Below, piece after piece: positions 7,715 to 16,817 of a stretch of 64,000 nt of DNA (its first letter is position 1; each line of letters opens with the position of its first letter). The stretch covers positions 434,001 through 498,000 of the forward strand of contig NZ_QRDQ01000009.1 of assembly GCF_003385895.1 (NCBI RefSeq), written 5' to 3'. The translations under genes and the position numbers were made by a program. The stretch is from Flavobacterium cutihirudinis. GTDB lineage: Bacteria; Bacteroidota; Bacteroidia; Flavobacteriales; Flavobacteriaceae. The notes below the pieces were generated by a model. The model saw nothing but the letters and a program-made list of their open reading frames with translations. It was not told where the DNA came from and did no database searches.

Positions 7715-8338
7715 CTAAACAGATTTAAAATTTCTATGAATATCGGAAAGTTCATCTTTTTGCTCTTGATCAAAATATTTTTCAAGCAAATTACAATAAG
7801 ATAAATAGGCCCAACATTCCCCAAATTTCAAATATTGACTTTGGGGAATTTGTTTTTTTTCAAGACATTTTTTTAAAATCTTAACTCTTTTGCTTTCGTC
7901 TACTTCTATTATTTTTCCTATTTGCTCAATTTCAGAATCTAAAAATCTATCTTTTAGAGATTTCATATCTTTCATTTCCTCCCAATTATTTCGAGCTGAA
8001 AATCCTTGATCGACACGTCGAAACCTATTCTTTGCTAGAGCAAATATCAACTCATCCTTTCTTTCAAAATCAAGATTGTGATTCTTGAGTTCAATCCAAA
8101 ACAATTCTATGTCAACACCAATTGCTTCATTCCAAAAAGGCAAAAACATTTTACTAATTGATTTAAGCTGTGTAAGAGTACAATACTTTTCATTAATTAT
8201 TTTCAGATATTCATCTCCAGAATTAACGAATGCCTTTTTTGATTTTACATCAAGATATTTCGATTTCTCTATAATCAGTCTCCCAATCTCAATTATCTGA
8301 GATAGTTTTCTGATGTAATCTTCTTTTATATTACTCAA
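7715..8338 (-). CDS. Hypothetical protein, 207 residues, helical
   Basis: I do not recognise this family. The protein is soluble, charged and predicted mostly helical by eye (many Lys, Glu, Leu and Ile), with no signal peptide or membrane segment. A Cys/Trp/Tyr cluster FGECWAYLSYCNLLEKYF lies near the C-terminus. The ATG is the first in a clear open frame, and the gap to the antiporter gene upstream on the same strand is only 29 bp. Gene position between the antiporter and the VOC gene gives no functional hint. Confidence 0.65.
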   Translation of the reverse strand: MSNIKEDYIRKLSQIIEIGRLIIEKSKYLDVKSKKAFVNSGDEYLKIINEKYCTLTQLKSISKMFLPFWNEAIGVDIELFWIELKNHNLDFERKDELIFALAKNRFRRVDQGFSARNNWEEMKDMKSLKDRFLDSEIEQIGKIIEVDESKRVKILKKCLEKKQIPQSQYLKFGECWAYLSYCNLLEKYFDQEQKDELSDIHRNFKSV

Positions 8339-8367
8339 AATACTTTTCTACAATTAAAGTCTATATT

Positions 8368-10515
8368 TTATCCTTTCTTCAAAATATTCCCTAAACCACG
8401 ACCAATTTGTTCAATAGCTTCTAAACCTTTTGTCAATGGTGTTGCTGTAAAATCTTCATAGGCATCCATAGCACTTTCTTTTCGGTCGTCTTGCGGATAA
8501 ACCAGAATGATATTGTTATCATTAAAGAATTTCTCGAATTTCTGCGGAATTCTTTCGAAAATAGACTGATAAGAAACGGAACCTTTTCTCGATAAATTGA
8601 AAACAATTAAATCAGTTGGTTTTATTTCGTCTGAAATAGCTTCAAAATTATCCCATTCGATAACACTTTTAAAGCCTAATTTCGCATTTAATCTAAGGTT
8701 ATTGGCAATTGCCTGAATAGCCTGATGAGTTTTGTAATCGGCATAAAGTACAATCGGAATACTTAATTCCTGAGATAATCTGCAGATTTTCTGTAATAAA
8801 AGTTGAAATCCAATTCCTCTTTCAGAAAATGGCGGACAAATGAAAACCAATCTTTTTTCTTCAATAAAATTAGTTGGAAACCTACAGATAAATAAGCTTT
8901 TATCGACATTGTTGATAATCGAATCTACATTTTCTCCAAAAATTTTATCCAGAAATCCAGTCTTTTTCGGCCAGCCAATAATCACAATATCCGACATGAT
9001 TTCTTTAGAAGTTCTCGCAATTCCGCTCGCCGGATTATGGTCAATTCTTGCAATTGTATTTATTTTTACTTCTGAAGCTGATCCCTGAATAACGAATTTA
9101 TCAACTGCTTTTCGATACTTTAAAATATTTTTTTCAGCCTGATCATTATTCGGTACAATCGTTAATAAAGTAACCGGATTTGATGATTTTTTATCTTTAA
9201 TCAAAAGCGCAAAATCCAATAAACTAGCTGTCGCAGAAGTTTTGGCTAACGGAATTAAAATATGCTCATCGAGAATCTGATCTTTATCTGCATCTTCATG
9301 AGAAATTTCTTCCTCGCAAATTGCGATTTTTTTGGCCGCTTTTTCAGTTGCAAAAGAAGCTACAATACATGTAATTAAAATCAGAATAATAGTTCCATTT
9401 AAAATATTTTCATCTAAAATTTTGGCTTTAAAACCCACTAAAATTACAGCCAAAGTTGCCGCTGCGTGCGCACTGCTCAATCCGAAAATAAGCTGTCTTT
9501 CGGTTCTGGTATATTTAAAAACGAACTGCGTAAAAAAAGCTGCTGTCCATTTTCCAAAAATAGCAACCACACTTAAGGTTGCTGCTACAATTAATGCCGT
9601 AGGTCCGCTTAAAATGACGCTTACATCAACCAACATTCCAACAGAAATCAGGAAAAAGGGAATAAACAATGAATTCCCAATAAATTCGATTCGGTTCATC
9701 AAAGCCGATGAATGTGGAATTAAAGGATTCAATGCCAAACCGGCAACGAAAGCACCAATTATAGGCTCTACTCCCGCTACTTCGGCTAAAAAGGCAGCAA
9801 AGAAAACGACTGAAAGTACAAAAATATAATGAGCGTGTTTTTCACTTTCCAATTTCTTGAAAAACCATTTGGCTATTCTCGGAATCACTAAAAACATAAT
9901 CGCGGAAAATATCGCTAATGAAACAGTCAATTTTATCCAAAATGCCTGATTTAAGTTACCCTGGCTACTTCCCATAATTACTGCCAAAATGATCAAAACA
10001 GCAGTATCGGTCAAAATTGTTCCACCGACAGTTATGGCAACGGCTTGATTTTTTGCAATTCCTAATTTACTCACAATCGGATACGCCACCAAAGTGTGTG
10101 TCGCAAACATACTTGCCGTTAAAAAACTAGCATTAAAATCATATTGCAGTAAATAATAACACACCGGAAAACCAATAGAAAGCGGAATAATGAAAGTAAA
10201 AAAACCGAATAGTAAACTCTTGTTTCGATTTGCTTTGAATTCATTCATATCCAACTCAAGTCCTGCAATAAACATAATATACAAAAGTCCGATTGTTGAA
10301 AATAAAGTAACAGCCGAATTTTTTTCTAAAAGATGCAAACCATGCGGACCAATGATAACTCCTGAAATAATTAATCCAATTATCCCCGGAATATTTATCT
10401 TTTTTAATAAAATTGGAGACAGCAGAATAATAAAAAGTATTAAAGAAAAAATCAATACTGGATTAGTGAGGGGTAATTCGAATTCGTGTAAAAAATGCCT
10501 GAAAAATTCTATCAT
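8368..10515 (-). CDS. CPA2-family cation/proton antiporter with cytoplasmic Usp-like domain
   Basis: A 715-residue protein. Residues 15-390 contain about 12 membrane segments of the Kef/NapA-type Na+(K+)/H+ exchanger domain, including PGIIGLIISGVIIGPHGL and the VAGVEPIIGAFVAGLALNPL segment. After about residue 400 comes a soluble region resembling two universal-stress-protein domains (HILIPLAKTSATASLLDFALL and RLVFICPPFSERGIGFQLLL) rather than a TrkA-N domain. It probably exchanges Na+ or K+ for H+ across the inner membrane. It is transcribed away from sdaA. Confidence 0.9.
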   Translation of the reverse strand: MIEFFRHFLHEFELPLTNPVLIFSLILFIILLSPILLKKINIPGIIGLIISGVIIGPHGLHLLEKNSAVTLFSTIGLLYIMFIAGLELDMNEFKANRNKSLLFGFFTFIIPLSIGFPVCYYLLQYDFNASFLTASMFATHTLVAYPIVSKLGIAKNQAVAITVGGTILTDTAVLIILAVIMGSSQGNLNQAFWIKLTVSLAIFSAIMFLVIPRIAKWFFKKLESEKHAHYIFVLSVVFFAAFLAEVAGVEPIIGAFVAGLALNPLIPHSSALMNRIEFIGNSLFIPFFLISVGMLVDVSVILSGPTALIVAATLSVVAIFGKWTAAFFTQFVFKYTRTERQLIFGLSSAHAAATLAVILVGFKAKILDENILNGTIILILITCIVASFATEKAAKKIAICEEEISHEDADKDQILDEHILIPLAKTSATASLLDFALLIKDKKSSNPVTLLTIVPNNDQAEKNILKYRKAVDKFVIQGSASEVKINTIARIDHNPASGIARTSKEIMSDIVIIGWPKKTGFLDKIFGENVDSIINNVDKSLFICRFPTNFIEEKRLVFICPPFSERGIGFQLLLQKICRLSQELSIPIVLYADYKTHQAIQAIANNLRLNAKLGFKSVIEWDNFEAISDEIKPTDLIVFNLSRKGSVSYQSIFERIPQKFEKFFNDNNIILVYPQDDRKESAMDAYEDFTATPLTKGLEAIEQIGRGLGNILKKG

Positions 10516-10818
10516 ATTGTAATTTTATGCTTTGTGGTATTGTAATCGCAAAAAGACATTTTCAGAATTCAAAAAGAAATTCTTTGAAGTAATTTTTAAT
10601 TATACCAAACAATTTAAGCTGTTTTAGTGTAAGGCTCTCTACAAAAATACCGAAAAAACACTAACTTTCTACGTAAACTGCATATTAAGCAATTAAATTT
10701 ATTTCATTGCCGAATTAATAATATTTAATATCATTTTTAACAAAAGCTCAACATTAACAATCAAAATCGATTCATCATTGCATTATTCAATTATCTTTGT
10801 CTTAACAAAAATGAAACA
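10516..10818. other. Intergenic region between divergent antiporter and serine dehydratase genes
   Basis: 303 bp of very AT-rich sequence with no credible open frame. It must hold promoters for both flanking genes. The only box I can name is TATCTTTG near its right end, in front of sdaA. I see no clear -7 box for the antiporter and no repeat. Confidence 0.6.
10792..10799 (+). promoter_or_regulatory. Probable -7 box of sdaA
   Basis: TATCTTTG matches the Bacteroidota -7 consensus TAnnTTTG and lies 19 bp before the start codon, which would give a very short leader. No good TTTG is seen at the -33 position. Confidence 0.5.
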
Positions 10819-12246
10819 ATGGAAGAATGTATCTCTGTTTTTGATATGCTTAAAATTGGTGTTGGACCTTCATCCTCACATACTTTGGGTCCCTGGAGGG
10901 CCGCTGAACGCTTTTTGGAAGAGCTGAAAAGTGAAGCAATTTTAGATCAGGTAAAGCGAATAAAAGTCGATTTATATGGTTCTCTTTCTCTGACCGGAAA
11001 AGGTCACGCAACAGATTTATCTGTTATGCTTGGTTTAAGTGGCCAAGATCCCGAATATATTCCCGTTGATAATATTGCCGGAATTATCAAAAATATTGAA
11101 GATAATAACGAGATCAATCTTGCCAATGAATATAAAATTCCGTTTTATTTTTTGCAGGATATTGTTTTCAACAAAGACTTTTTACCCTTTCATGCCAATG
11201 GTTTAAGATTTACTGCTTATAAAAATGATGATTCGGAATATGAATCTACTTTTTATTCGATTGGGGGCGGTTTTGTTGTAAAAGAAGAACGTGAAAATGC
11301 CAAAATAAAAGAGGTTATAAAATGTGCTTTCCCGTTTCCGATTCAAAATGCGGTTGAGCTTTTGAATTATACGATTTCTGAAAACAAATCGATTTCTGAA
11401 ATTGTTTATGAAAATGAAAAATCAATGCGTTCTGAAGAAGTAATTCATTCAGAATTAATGCGCATTTGGAATACGATGTTGGAGTGTATGTACATTGGCT
11501 GTCACTCTGAAGGAATTCTTCCGGGCGGACTTCATGTGCGTCGAAGAGCTTTTGACATGCACCAAAATTTGATTGGCTTATCCAATTATACAGATCCACA
11601 ATCCTGGTTGCAGGAAATCAGAAAAACGGAAGTTAAATTCCGCCAAATCCTAAAATGGGTTAGCTGTTTTGCCTTGGCGGTAAACGAAGTAAATGCTTCT
11701 TTAGGAAGAGTCGTTACGGCACCAACAAATGGAAGTGCCGGTGTAATTCCTGCCGTTTTAATGTATTATATGGTAATTGAAAACCATAATGCAGGCGAAA
11801 AAGAAATCAAACAATTTTTAATGGTTGCGGGAGAAATTGGAAGCATCTTCAAAAAAGGATCGACAATTTCGGCTGCAATGGGTGGCTGTCAGGCTGAAAT
11901 TGGTGTTTCGTCATCAATGGCGGCGGCGGCGCTTTGCGAATTAATGGGCGGTACTCCAGCTCAAGTTTTAATGGCTGCCGAAATTGCCATGGAACATCAT
12001 TTAGGTTTAACCTGTGATCCTATCGGAGGTTTGGTTCAGATTCCATGTATCGAAAGAAATACGATGGGAGCTATTAAAGCCATAAACGCCGCAGAATTAG
12101 CTCTTGAAACCGATTCAAAAAACGCAAAAGTGCCTTTAGACAAAGTAATCAATACGATGTGGCAAACGGCTAAAGACATGAATTCCAAATACAAAGAAAC
12201 CTCTGAAGGCGGATTGGCAATTGCGGTAAATATGGCCGATTGTTAA
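10819..12246 (+). CDS. sdaA: L-serine ammonia-lyase, iron-sulfur, single chain
   Basis: Converts L-serine to pyruvate and ammonia. The 475-residue chain has the N-terminal SDH beta domain ([27 protein letters not shown]) fused to the alpha domain. Likely cluster cysteines lie in [19 protein letters not shown] and [17 protein letters not shown]. The chain ends in Cys475 (NMADC); in the structurally studied Legionella enzyme of this type a C-terminal Cys sits in the active site. Likely a 4Fe-4S, oxygen-sensitive cytosolic enzyme. panB follows after 90 bp. Confidence 0.95.
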   Translation: MEECISVFDMLKIGVGPSSSHTLGPWRAAERFLEELKSEAILDQVKRIKVDLYGSLSLTGKGHATDLSVMLGLSGQDPEYIPVDNIAGIIKNIEDNNEINLANEYKIPFYFLQDIVFNKDFLPFHANGLRFTAYKNDDSEYESTFYSIGGGFVVKEERENAKIKEVIKCAFPFPIQNAVELLNYTISENKSISEIVYENEKSMRSEEVIHSELMRIWNTMLECMYIGCHSEGILPGGLHVRRRAFDMHQNLIGLSNYTDPQSWLQEIRKTEVKFRQILKWVSCFALAVNEVNASLGRVVTAPTNGSAGVIPAVLMYYMVIENHNAGEKEIKQFLMVAGEIGSIFKKGSTISAAMGGCQAEIGVSSSMAAAALCELMGGTPAQVLMAAEIAMEHHLGLTCDPIGGLVQIPCIERNTMGAIKAINAAELALETDSKNAKVPLDKVINTMWQTAKDMNSKYKETSEGGLAIAVNMADC

Positions 12247-12336
12247 AATTTATTACTTAATTTTGCAAACTTAAAATCACGTTTTAAAGACAAACACTGT
12301 TTTTAAAATCATTACAAAAAACTAAAACACTACAGA

Positions 12337-13155
12337 ATGTCAGTTGCTAAAAAAGATTATAAAAGAATCACTACCAAATCATTAATTGAAATGAAAAGCA
12401 ATGGAGAAAAAATCTCTATGCTTACCGCGTACGATTATACAATGGCCAAAATTGTTGATACTGCTGGTGTTGATGTGATTTTAGTGGGCGATTCTGCATC
12501 AAATGTGATGGCGGGTCATGAAACAACTTTGCCAATTACTTTAGATCAAATGATTTATCATGCTTCATCTGTAGTTCGCGCTGTCGATAGAGCGTTAGTT
12601 GTAGTTGATTTGCCTTTTGGAAGTTATCAATCAGATCCAAAAGAGGCATTACGTTCTTCTATCAGAATCATGAAAGAAAGTGGCGGACATGCTGTGAAAT
12701 TAGAAGGCGGAAAAGAAATTAAAGAATCAATCAAAAAAATATTAAACGCTGGAATTCCGGTTATGGGACATTTAGGTTTAACGCCTCAGTCTATTTATAA
12801 ATTCGGAACTTACACTGTTAGAGCAAAAGAAGAACAAGAGGCAGAAAAATTAATTGAAGATGCTAAAATTCTTGAAAAACTTGGTTGTTTTGCAATAGTT
12901 CTGGAAAAAATACCTGCTGATCTTGCTAAAAAAGTAGCCGACAGTATTTCTATTCCTGTTATCGGAATTGGTGCCGGAGGCGGTGTCGACGGGCAAGTTT
13001 TAGTAATTCACGATATGTTGGGAATGAATAATGAATTCAGCCCGCGTTTCTTGCGTCGTTATTTAAATTTATATGAATTAATGACTAAAGCAATTGGACA
13101 ATATGCTGCCGATGTGAAGTCAAGCGATTTTCCTAATGCAGGGGAACAGTATTAA
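12337..13155 (+). CDS. panB: 3-methyl-2-oxobutanoate hydroxymethyltransferase
   Basis: First committed step of pantothenate synthesis: transfers a hydroxymethyl group from 5,10-methylene-tetrahydrofolate to 2-oxoisovalerate, giving ketopantoate. The 272-residue chain has all family blocks: [36 protein letters not shown] with the Mg-binding Asp, [10 protein letters not shown], and [26 protein letters not shown] closes the barrel. The other pan genes are not in this window. Confidence 0.96.
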   Translation: MSVAKKDYKRITTKSLIEMKSNGEKISMLTAYDYTMAKIVDTAGVDVILVGDSASNVMAGHETTLPITLDQMIYHASSVVRAVDRALVVVDLPFGSYQSDPKEALRSSIRIMKESGGHAVKLEGGKEIKESIKKILNAGIPVMGHLGLTPQSIYKFGTYTVRAKEEQEAEKLIEDAKILEKLGCFAIVLEKIPADLAKKVADSISIPVIGIGAGGGVDGQVLVIHDMLGMNNEFSPRFLRRYLNLYELMTKAIGQYAADVKSSDFPNAGEQY

Positions 13156-13160
13156 TTTCT

Positions 13161-13297
13161 AGACTTTCTTAGACTTCTTAGATATTAGACTCCTTAGACT
13201 TATGTTTTATATTTTTAAATCTAAAAATTTTAAATTAATTTCAAATCTAAGTAAGTCTTAAATAAAAATCTAAGAAGTCTAAGTCAGTCTAAAAATT
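13161..13297. repeat. TCTAAG-word hairpin upstream of the four-helix-bundle gene
   Basis: Left arm 13161-13183 (AGACTTTCTTAGACTTC...) is complementary to right arm 13268-13290 with two mismatches in 23. Both arms are built from the word TCTAAG or its complement. The last 28 bases (13269-13296) recur exactly at 13674-13701 on the other side of the next gene. Confidence 0.8.
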
Positions 13298-13312
13298 TAA
13301 TAATCTTAAAAA

Positions 13313-13663
13313 ATGCATCAATTTAAAGAGCTTTTAATTTGGAAAAAAAGCAGATTATTTTGTTCTAAAATTTATTCGATAACTGCAACATTTCCTAATG
13401 AAGAAAAGTTTGGAATAATTAATCAGTTAAGAAGAGCATCGGTTTCAATTCCTTCAAATATAGCAGAAGGTTCTTCAAGAAACTCCAACAAAGATTTTGC
13501 AAGATTTTTAGAAATTGCAATTGGATCAGCTTATGAAGTTGAAACACAACTTCTAACTTCATCGGATCTAGGTTTTATTAATGAAGAAAACACCTATGAA
13601 TTAATCAATATGTTGGAAGAAATAACTAAAATGACGTCAAGATTTAGAGCAACTCTATTATAA
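13313..13663 (+). CDS. Four-helix-bundle protein (23S rRNA intervening-sequence / S23 family)
   Basis: A 116-residue member of the IVP/S23 family, related in fold to the Avd accessory protein of diversity-generating retroelements. The signature QLRRASVSIPSNIAEGSSR is at about residues 38-56, followed by KDFARFLEIAIGSAYEVETQL. Originally described as encoded inside rRNA intervening sequences, but here no rRNA or reverse transcriptase is near. The gene sits between panB and an RluA-type gene and is flanked by an exact 28-bp direct repeat, which suggests insertion as a unit. Molecular role unknown. Confidence 0.88.
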   Translation: MHQFKELLIWKKSRLFCSKIYSITATFPNEEKFGIINQLRRASVSIPSNIAEGSSRNSNKDFARFLEIAIGSAYEVETQLLTSSDLGFINEENTYELINMLEEITKMTSRFRATLL

Positions 13664-13673
13664 ATCTAAAAAT

Positions 13674-13714
13674 TCTAAGAAGTCTAAGTCAGTCTAAAAA
13701 TCTAAGCAAGTCTA
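13674..13714. repeat. Second copy of the TCTAAG-word repeat
   Basis: Positions 13674-13701 repeat 13269-13296 exactly over 28 bp. TCTAAGCAAGTCTAA continues to 13714, two bases before the next start codon. Together with the first copy it brackets the four-helix-bundle gene. Confidence 0.85.
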
Positions 13715-13716
13715 AT

Positions 13717-14406
13717 ATGAAAATTCTTTCTAATAAAGATAACTTACAAATTTTGCACGAAGACAATCACATTATTGTGGTTAACAAACGTGTAGGCGAT
13801 ATTGTACAGGGAGATAAAACGGGAGACAAACCTTTGTCTGATGTTGTGAAAGAATATATTAAAGCAAAATACAATAAACCTGGTGATGTTTTTCTCGGTG
13901 TAATTCATCGTTTGGACAGACCAACAACCGGAATTGTGGTTTTTGCCAGAACCAGCAAAGCTTTATCCCGAATGAACGAATTGTTCAGCAATCGTGAAAC
14001 TAAGAAAACTTATTGGGCGGTTGTAAAAAACAAACCTTTGGAAGCTAGCGCCAAATTGGTTCATTATTTAAAAAGAAACGAAAAAAATAATACTTCAAAA
14101 GCGCATTTAAAAGAAGTTCCGGATAGTAAACTGGCAAGCCTGGACTACAAAATAATTAAAGAACTTCAAAATTATACCGCTTTAGAAATAAATCTTCATA
14201 CGGGTCGTCATCATCAAATTAGAGCGCAATTGTCGGCAATTGGTTCTCCAATAAAAGGCGATTTAAAATATGGCGCTGACCGAAGCAATCCTGACGGAGG
14301 CATACATCTTCATGCCAGAAAATTGGTTTTTATTCATCCTGTATCAAAAGAAAACATTACAATTATAGCACCAACGCCAGATGAAACAATTTGGAATGCG
14401 GTGTGA
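13717..14406 (+). CDS. RluA-family pseudouridine synthase
   Basis: A 229-residue enzyme that isomerises uridine to pseudouridine in RNA. The catalytic Asp is Asp67 in HRLDRPTTG. LHTGRHHQIRAQL and LHARKLVFIHP are the other family blocks. It lacks an N-terminal S4 domain, like RluA and TruC-type enzymes, so the target (rRNA or tRNA) cannot be assigned. The start follows a TCTAAG repeat by two bases. Confidence 0.9.
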   Translation: MKILSNKDNLQILHEDNHIIVVNKRVGDIVQGDKTGDKPLSDVVKEYIKAKYNKPGDVFLGVIHRLDRPTTGIVVFARTSKALSRMNELFSNRETKKTYWAVVKNKPLEASAKLVHYLKRNEKNNTSKAHLKEVPDSKLASLDYKIIKELQNYTALEINLHTGRHHQIRAQLSAIGSPIKGDLKYGADRSNPDGGIHLHARKLVFIHPVSKENITIIAPTPDETIWNAV

Positions 14407-14481
14407 TTTTATGATATAATTGTTAATTTTTTAATTATTAGTGATTAACTTGCATAGAGAAAAAAACAAGCTAATCATAAA

Positions 14482-15810
14482 ATGGACTACAAAAACGACA
14501 TCCGATACAGAAAGGAAACGCTTAAAAAATTATTGCACAACATCCAGAAAAGCGAAGATCTAATTGTTAAAGCGTTGTATGATGATTTTAAAAAACCTGA
14601 ATTTGAAGCTGTTTTAACCGAAACAAATTATGTTATTTCGGAATTAAAAGACACGATTAAAAATATCCACGCGTGGGCAAAACCGAAAAATGTTTTTCCT
14701 TCCCTACTCAATTTCCCTTCAACCGATTATATCTACAAAGAACCTTACGGAAATGTTTTAGTCATTGCTCCGTGGAATTACCCATTTCAATTGGCATTAT
14801 GTCCTTTAATTTCTGCCGTTGCTGCCGGAAACAGAGTGGTTTTAAAACCCTCAGAACTTACTCCGCATACTTCGGCAATTATTGCGAAAATTATCGAAAA
14901 AACATTTCATGTTAATCATGTTGAAGTTTTTGAAGGAGGCATTGAAGTCTCTAATAAACTACTCGCAAAACGTTGGGATTATATTTTCTTTACCGGAAGT
15001 GTGGCTGTCGGTAAAATTGTAGCAAAAGCTGCTGCTGAAAACTTAACCCCAGTAACATTAGAACTTGGAGGAAAAAACCCTTGTATAATTGATGAAACAG
15101 CAAATTTGAAACTTGCTGCCAAAAGAATTGTTTGGGGGAAATTTATGAATGCCGGTCAGACTTGTATTGCTCCGGATTATATTTTGGTTCAGAAAAACAT
15201 GAAAATAAATTTCATCAAATTCTTAATGGATGAAATTATAAAAGCATATGGCAAAAAAATAGACAAATCACCAGATTTTGCGCGTATCATCAATACCAAA
15301 AACTGGCTGCGTCTGGACAGTATGATTGAACGCGATAAAATTATTTTTGGAGGCGAAACCAATGCAGACCATCTTTACATTTCACCAACACTTATTGACG
15401 AACCAAGTCTTGATAGTCCTGTAATGAAAGAAGAAATTTTTGGCCCAATTTTACCAATTCTAACTTATGAAACAGAATCAGAACTCGAAAATGTTATAAG
15501 TCGTTACGAAAAACCTCTGGCTTTTTATGTTTTTAGTGAAAACGATGCGTTTGCAAAAAAAATGATTACTTCATATTCTTTCGGAGGAGGCTGTATAAAT
15601 GACACTGTTGTACATTTCTCAAACAAACGTTTGCCATTTGGCGGTGTGGGACATAGCGGAATCGGAGCTTATCATGGTCAATTAAGCTTTGATATATTTT
15701 CTCATCATAAAGCGATTGTCAAAAAAGCAAACTGGCTCGATCTGCCAATGCGATATGCTCCTTACAAAGACAAATTAACCTCACTTAAACGTTTACTGGA
15801 CTGGTTGTAA
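14482..15810 (+). CDS. Aldehyde dehydrogenase family protein, class 3-like
   Basis: A 442-residue NAD(P)-dependent aldehyde dehydrogenase. Catalytic Cys228 lies in GQTCIAPD and the general-base Glu194 in LELGGKNP. The cofactor region has APWNYPFQL and FTGSVAVGK. The short length and C-terminal NDTVVHFSNKRLPFGGVGHSG...YHG block resemble the ALDH3 group that oxidises fatty or aromatic aldehydes. Cytosolic or peripheral; no membrane tail is evident. Confidence 0.92.
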   Translation: MDYKNDIRYRKETLKKLLHNIQKSEDLIVKALYDDFKKPEFEAVLTETNYVISELKDTIKNIHAWAKPKNVFPSLLNFPSTDYIYKEPYGNVLVIAPWNYPFQLALCPLISAVAAGNRVVLKPSELTPHTSAIIAKIIEKTFHVNHVEVFEGGIEVSNKLLAKRWDYIFFTGSVAVGKIVAKAAAENLTPVTLELGGKNPCIIDETANLKLAAKRIVWGKFMNAGQTCIAPDYILVQKNMKINFIKFLMDEIIKAYGKKIDKSPDFARIINTKNWLRLDSMIERDKIIFGGETNADHLYISPTLIDEPSLDSPVMKEEIFGPILPILTYETESELENVISRYEKPLAFYVFSENDAFAKKMITSYSFGGGCINDTVVHFSNKRLPFGGVGHSGIGAYHGQLSFDIFSHHKAIVKKANWLDLPMRYAPYKDKLTSLKRLLDWL

Positions 15811-15813
15811 CCT

Positions 15814-15840
15814 ACGAAAACATTTTCGTAATGTTTTCGT
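15814..15840. other. Perfect 10-bp hairpin after the aldehyde dehydrogenase gene
   Basis: ACGAAAACAT, a 7-base loop, then ATGTTTTCGT form a perfect stem 3 bp after the stop codon. No long T-run follows, so it could be a weak terminator, an RNA end-protecting hairpin or a binding site. Confidence 0.5.
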
Positions 15841-15932
15841 GATTTTCATATTGGATTGATAAAAAATATTATATTTACGTCAGAAGTTTTTAACTGAAAT
15901 TACAAGAATATAAAAACAATTTTATTACCAAA

Positions 15933-16730
15933 ATGAAATCTACACTTGATCAAATCGAAAAAATCAAAAAAAATGGTTACAGCTTAAATTTTGCGCCAAT
16001 TTTTGACCATGCTTTCGAAAATTTTAAAAAAATATCACTTTACTCAGCTTTAATAATTTTACTTTTTTCATTTATTTTCGGGATCGCGATTTTTGGTGTC
16101 ATTGCAACTTTTTTTGGTATCGAAACAATCTCAAAAGATTTATTGAACGGCCTTGAAGTGCAAAATCTTTCAATCCCTCAATTGCTTCTTTCGACTGTTG
16201 GCGTAGCTTTTGTAACCGCTTTAATTGCTCCTTTTGGTGCCGGTTTCTTAAAAATGGCCGATTGTGCAGACAAAGATGAAGAATTCAATGTTTCTACAAT
16301 TTTTACATTTTATAGAGCTCCTTATTTCATACAGATATTCACGGCAACTTTAATTTTAGCAACGGTAAGTTCTGCCATTTCTAATGCAATTGAGAGTGCT
16401 GGTTTTATATTTCTTGGAGCAGGTCTTTCAGGATTTATAAGTTTTTTTACTTACCTGACTGTTCCTTTAATCATTTTTGGAAAACTAAATGCCTTAGATG
16501 CAATTAAGTCGAGTATAATTGTGGTTGCAAGAAATCCGTTAATGATTTTTGTTTTGTTTATTGTGGGTTATTTAGGTTCTTTAATTGGAGCGTTTGCTTG
16601 TGGTATCGGAATACTCTTTACACTTGCTTACAATACTTCAATGACATATGCTACCTATTTTGCCATTTTTACTATTGAAGAACAAGAGGACTCAATCGAT
16701 TCGATTGGACGTTCAGATGATTTAGAATAA
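15933..16730 (+). CDS. Multi-pass membrane protein of unknown function
   Basis: A 265-residue inner-membrane protein with about five to six hydrophobic segments (around residues 35-57, 83-105, 131-150, 158-180 and 203-235). The loop after the second segment is acidic (MADCADKDEEFN). The C-terminus is acidic and cytoplasmic-looking (EEQEDSIDSIG). This layout is seen in Bacteroidota proteins annotated only as hypothetical or BPSS1780-like membrane proteins. No transport or catalytic motif is visible. Confidence 0.8.
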   Translation: MKSTLDQIEKIKKNGYSLNFAPIFDHAFENFKKISLYSALIILLFSFIFGIAIFGVIATFFGIETISKDLLNGLEVQNLSIPQLLLSTVGVAFVTALIAPFGAGFLKMADCADKDEEFNVSTIFTFYRAPYFIQIFTATLILATVSSAISNAIESAGFIFLGAGLSGFISFFTYLTVPLIIFGKLNALDAIKSSIIVVARNPLMIFVLFIVGYLGSLIGAFACGIGILFTLAYNTSMTYATYFAIFTIEEQEDSIDSIGRSDDLE

Positions 16731-16817
16731 AATCGAAAATTCGAATCAAAAAGAGCCTAACCTACTCTTTTTAGAATTTTCAAATGCTAGTTACTAAACC
16801 ACAACACCCCAAAATCT

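Noticed and set aside
9332..9829. 165-residue plus-strand open frame opposite the antiporter gene
   Set aside because: It is antisense to conserved membrane segments of the antiporter; its composition (Ala, Lys, Thr rich) is what the complement of such a gene gives.
13313..13663. Four-helix-bundle gene as part of an rRNA operon or a diversity-generating retroelement
   Set aside because: No rRNA, reverse transcriptase, template repeat or variable target gene lies nearby. The protein alone is not evidence for either system.
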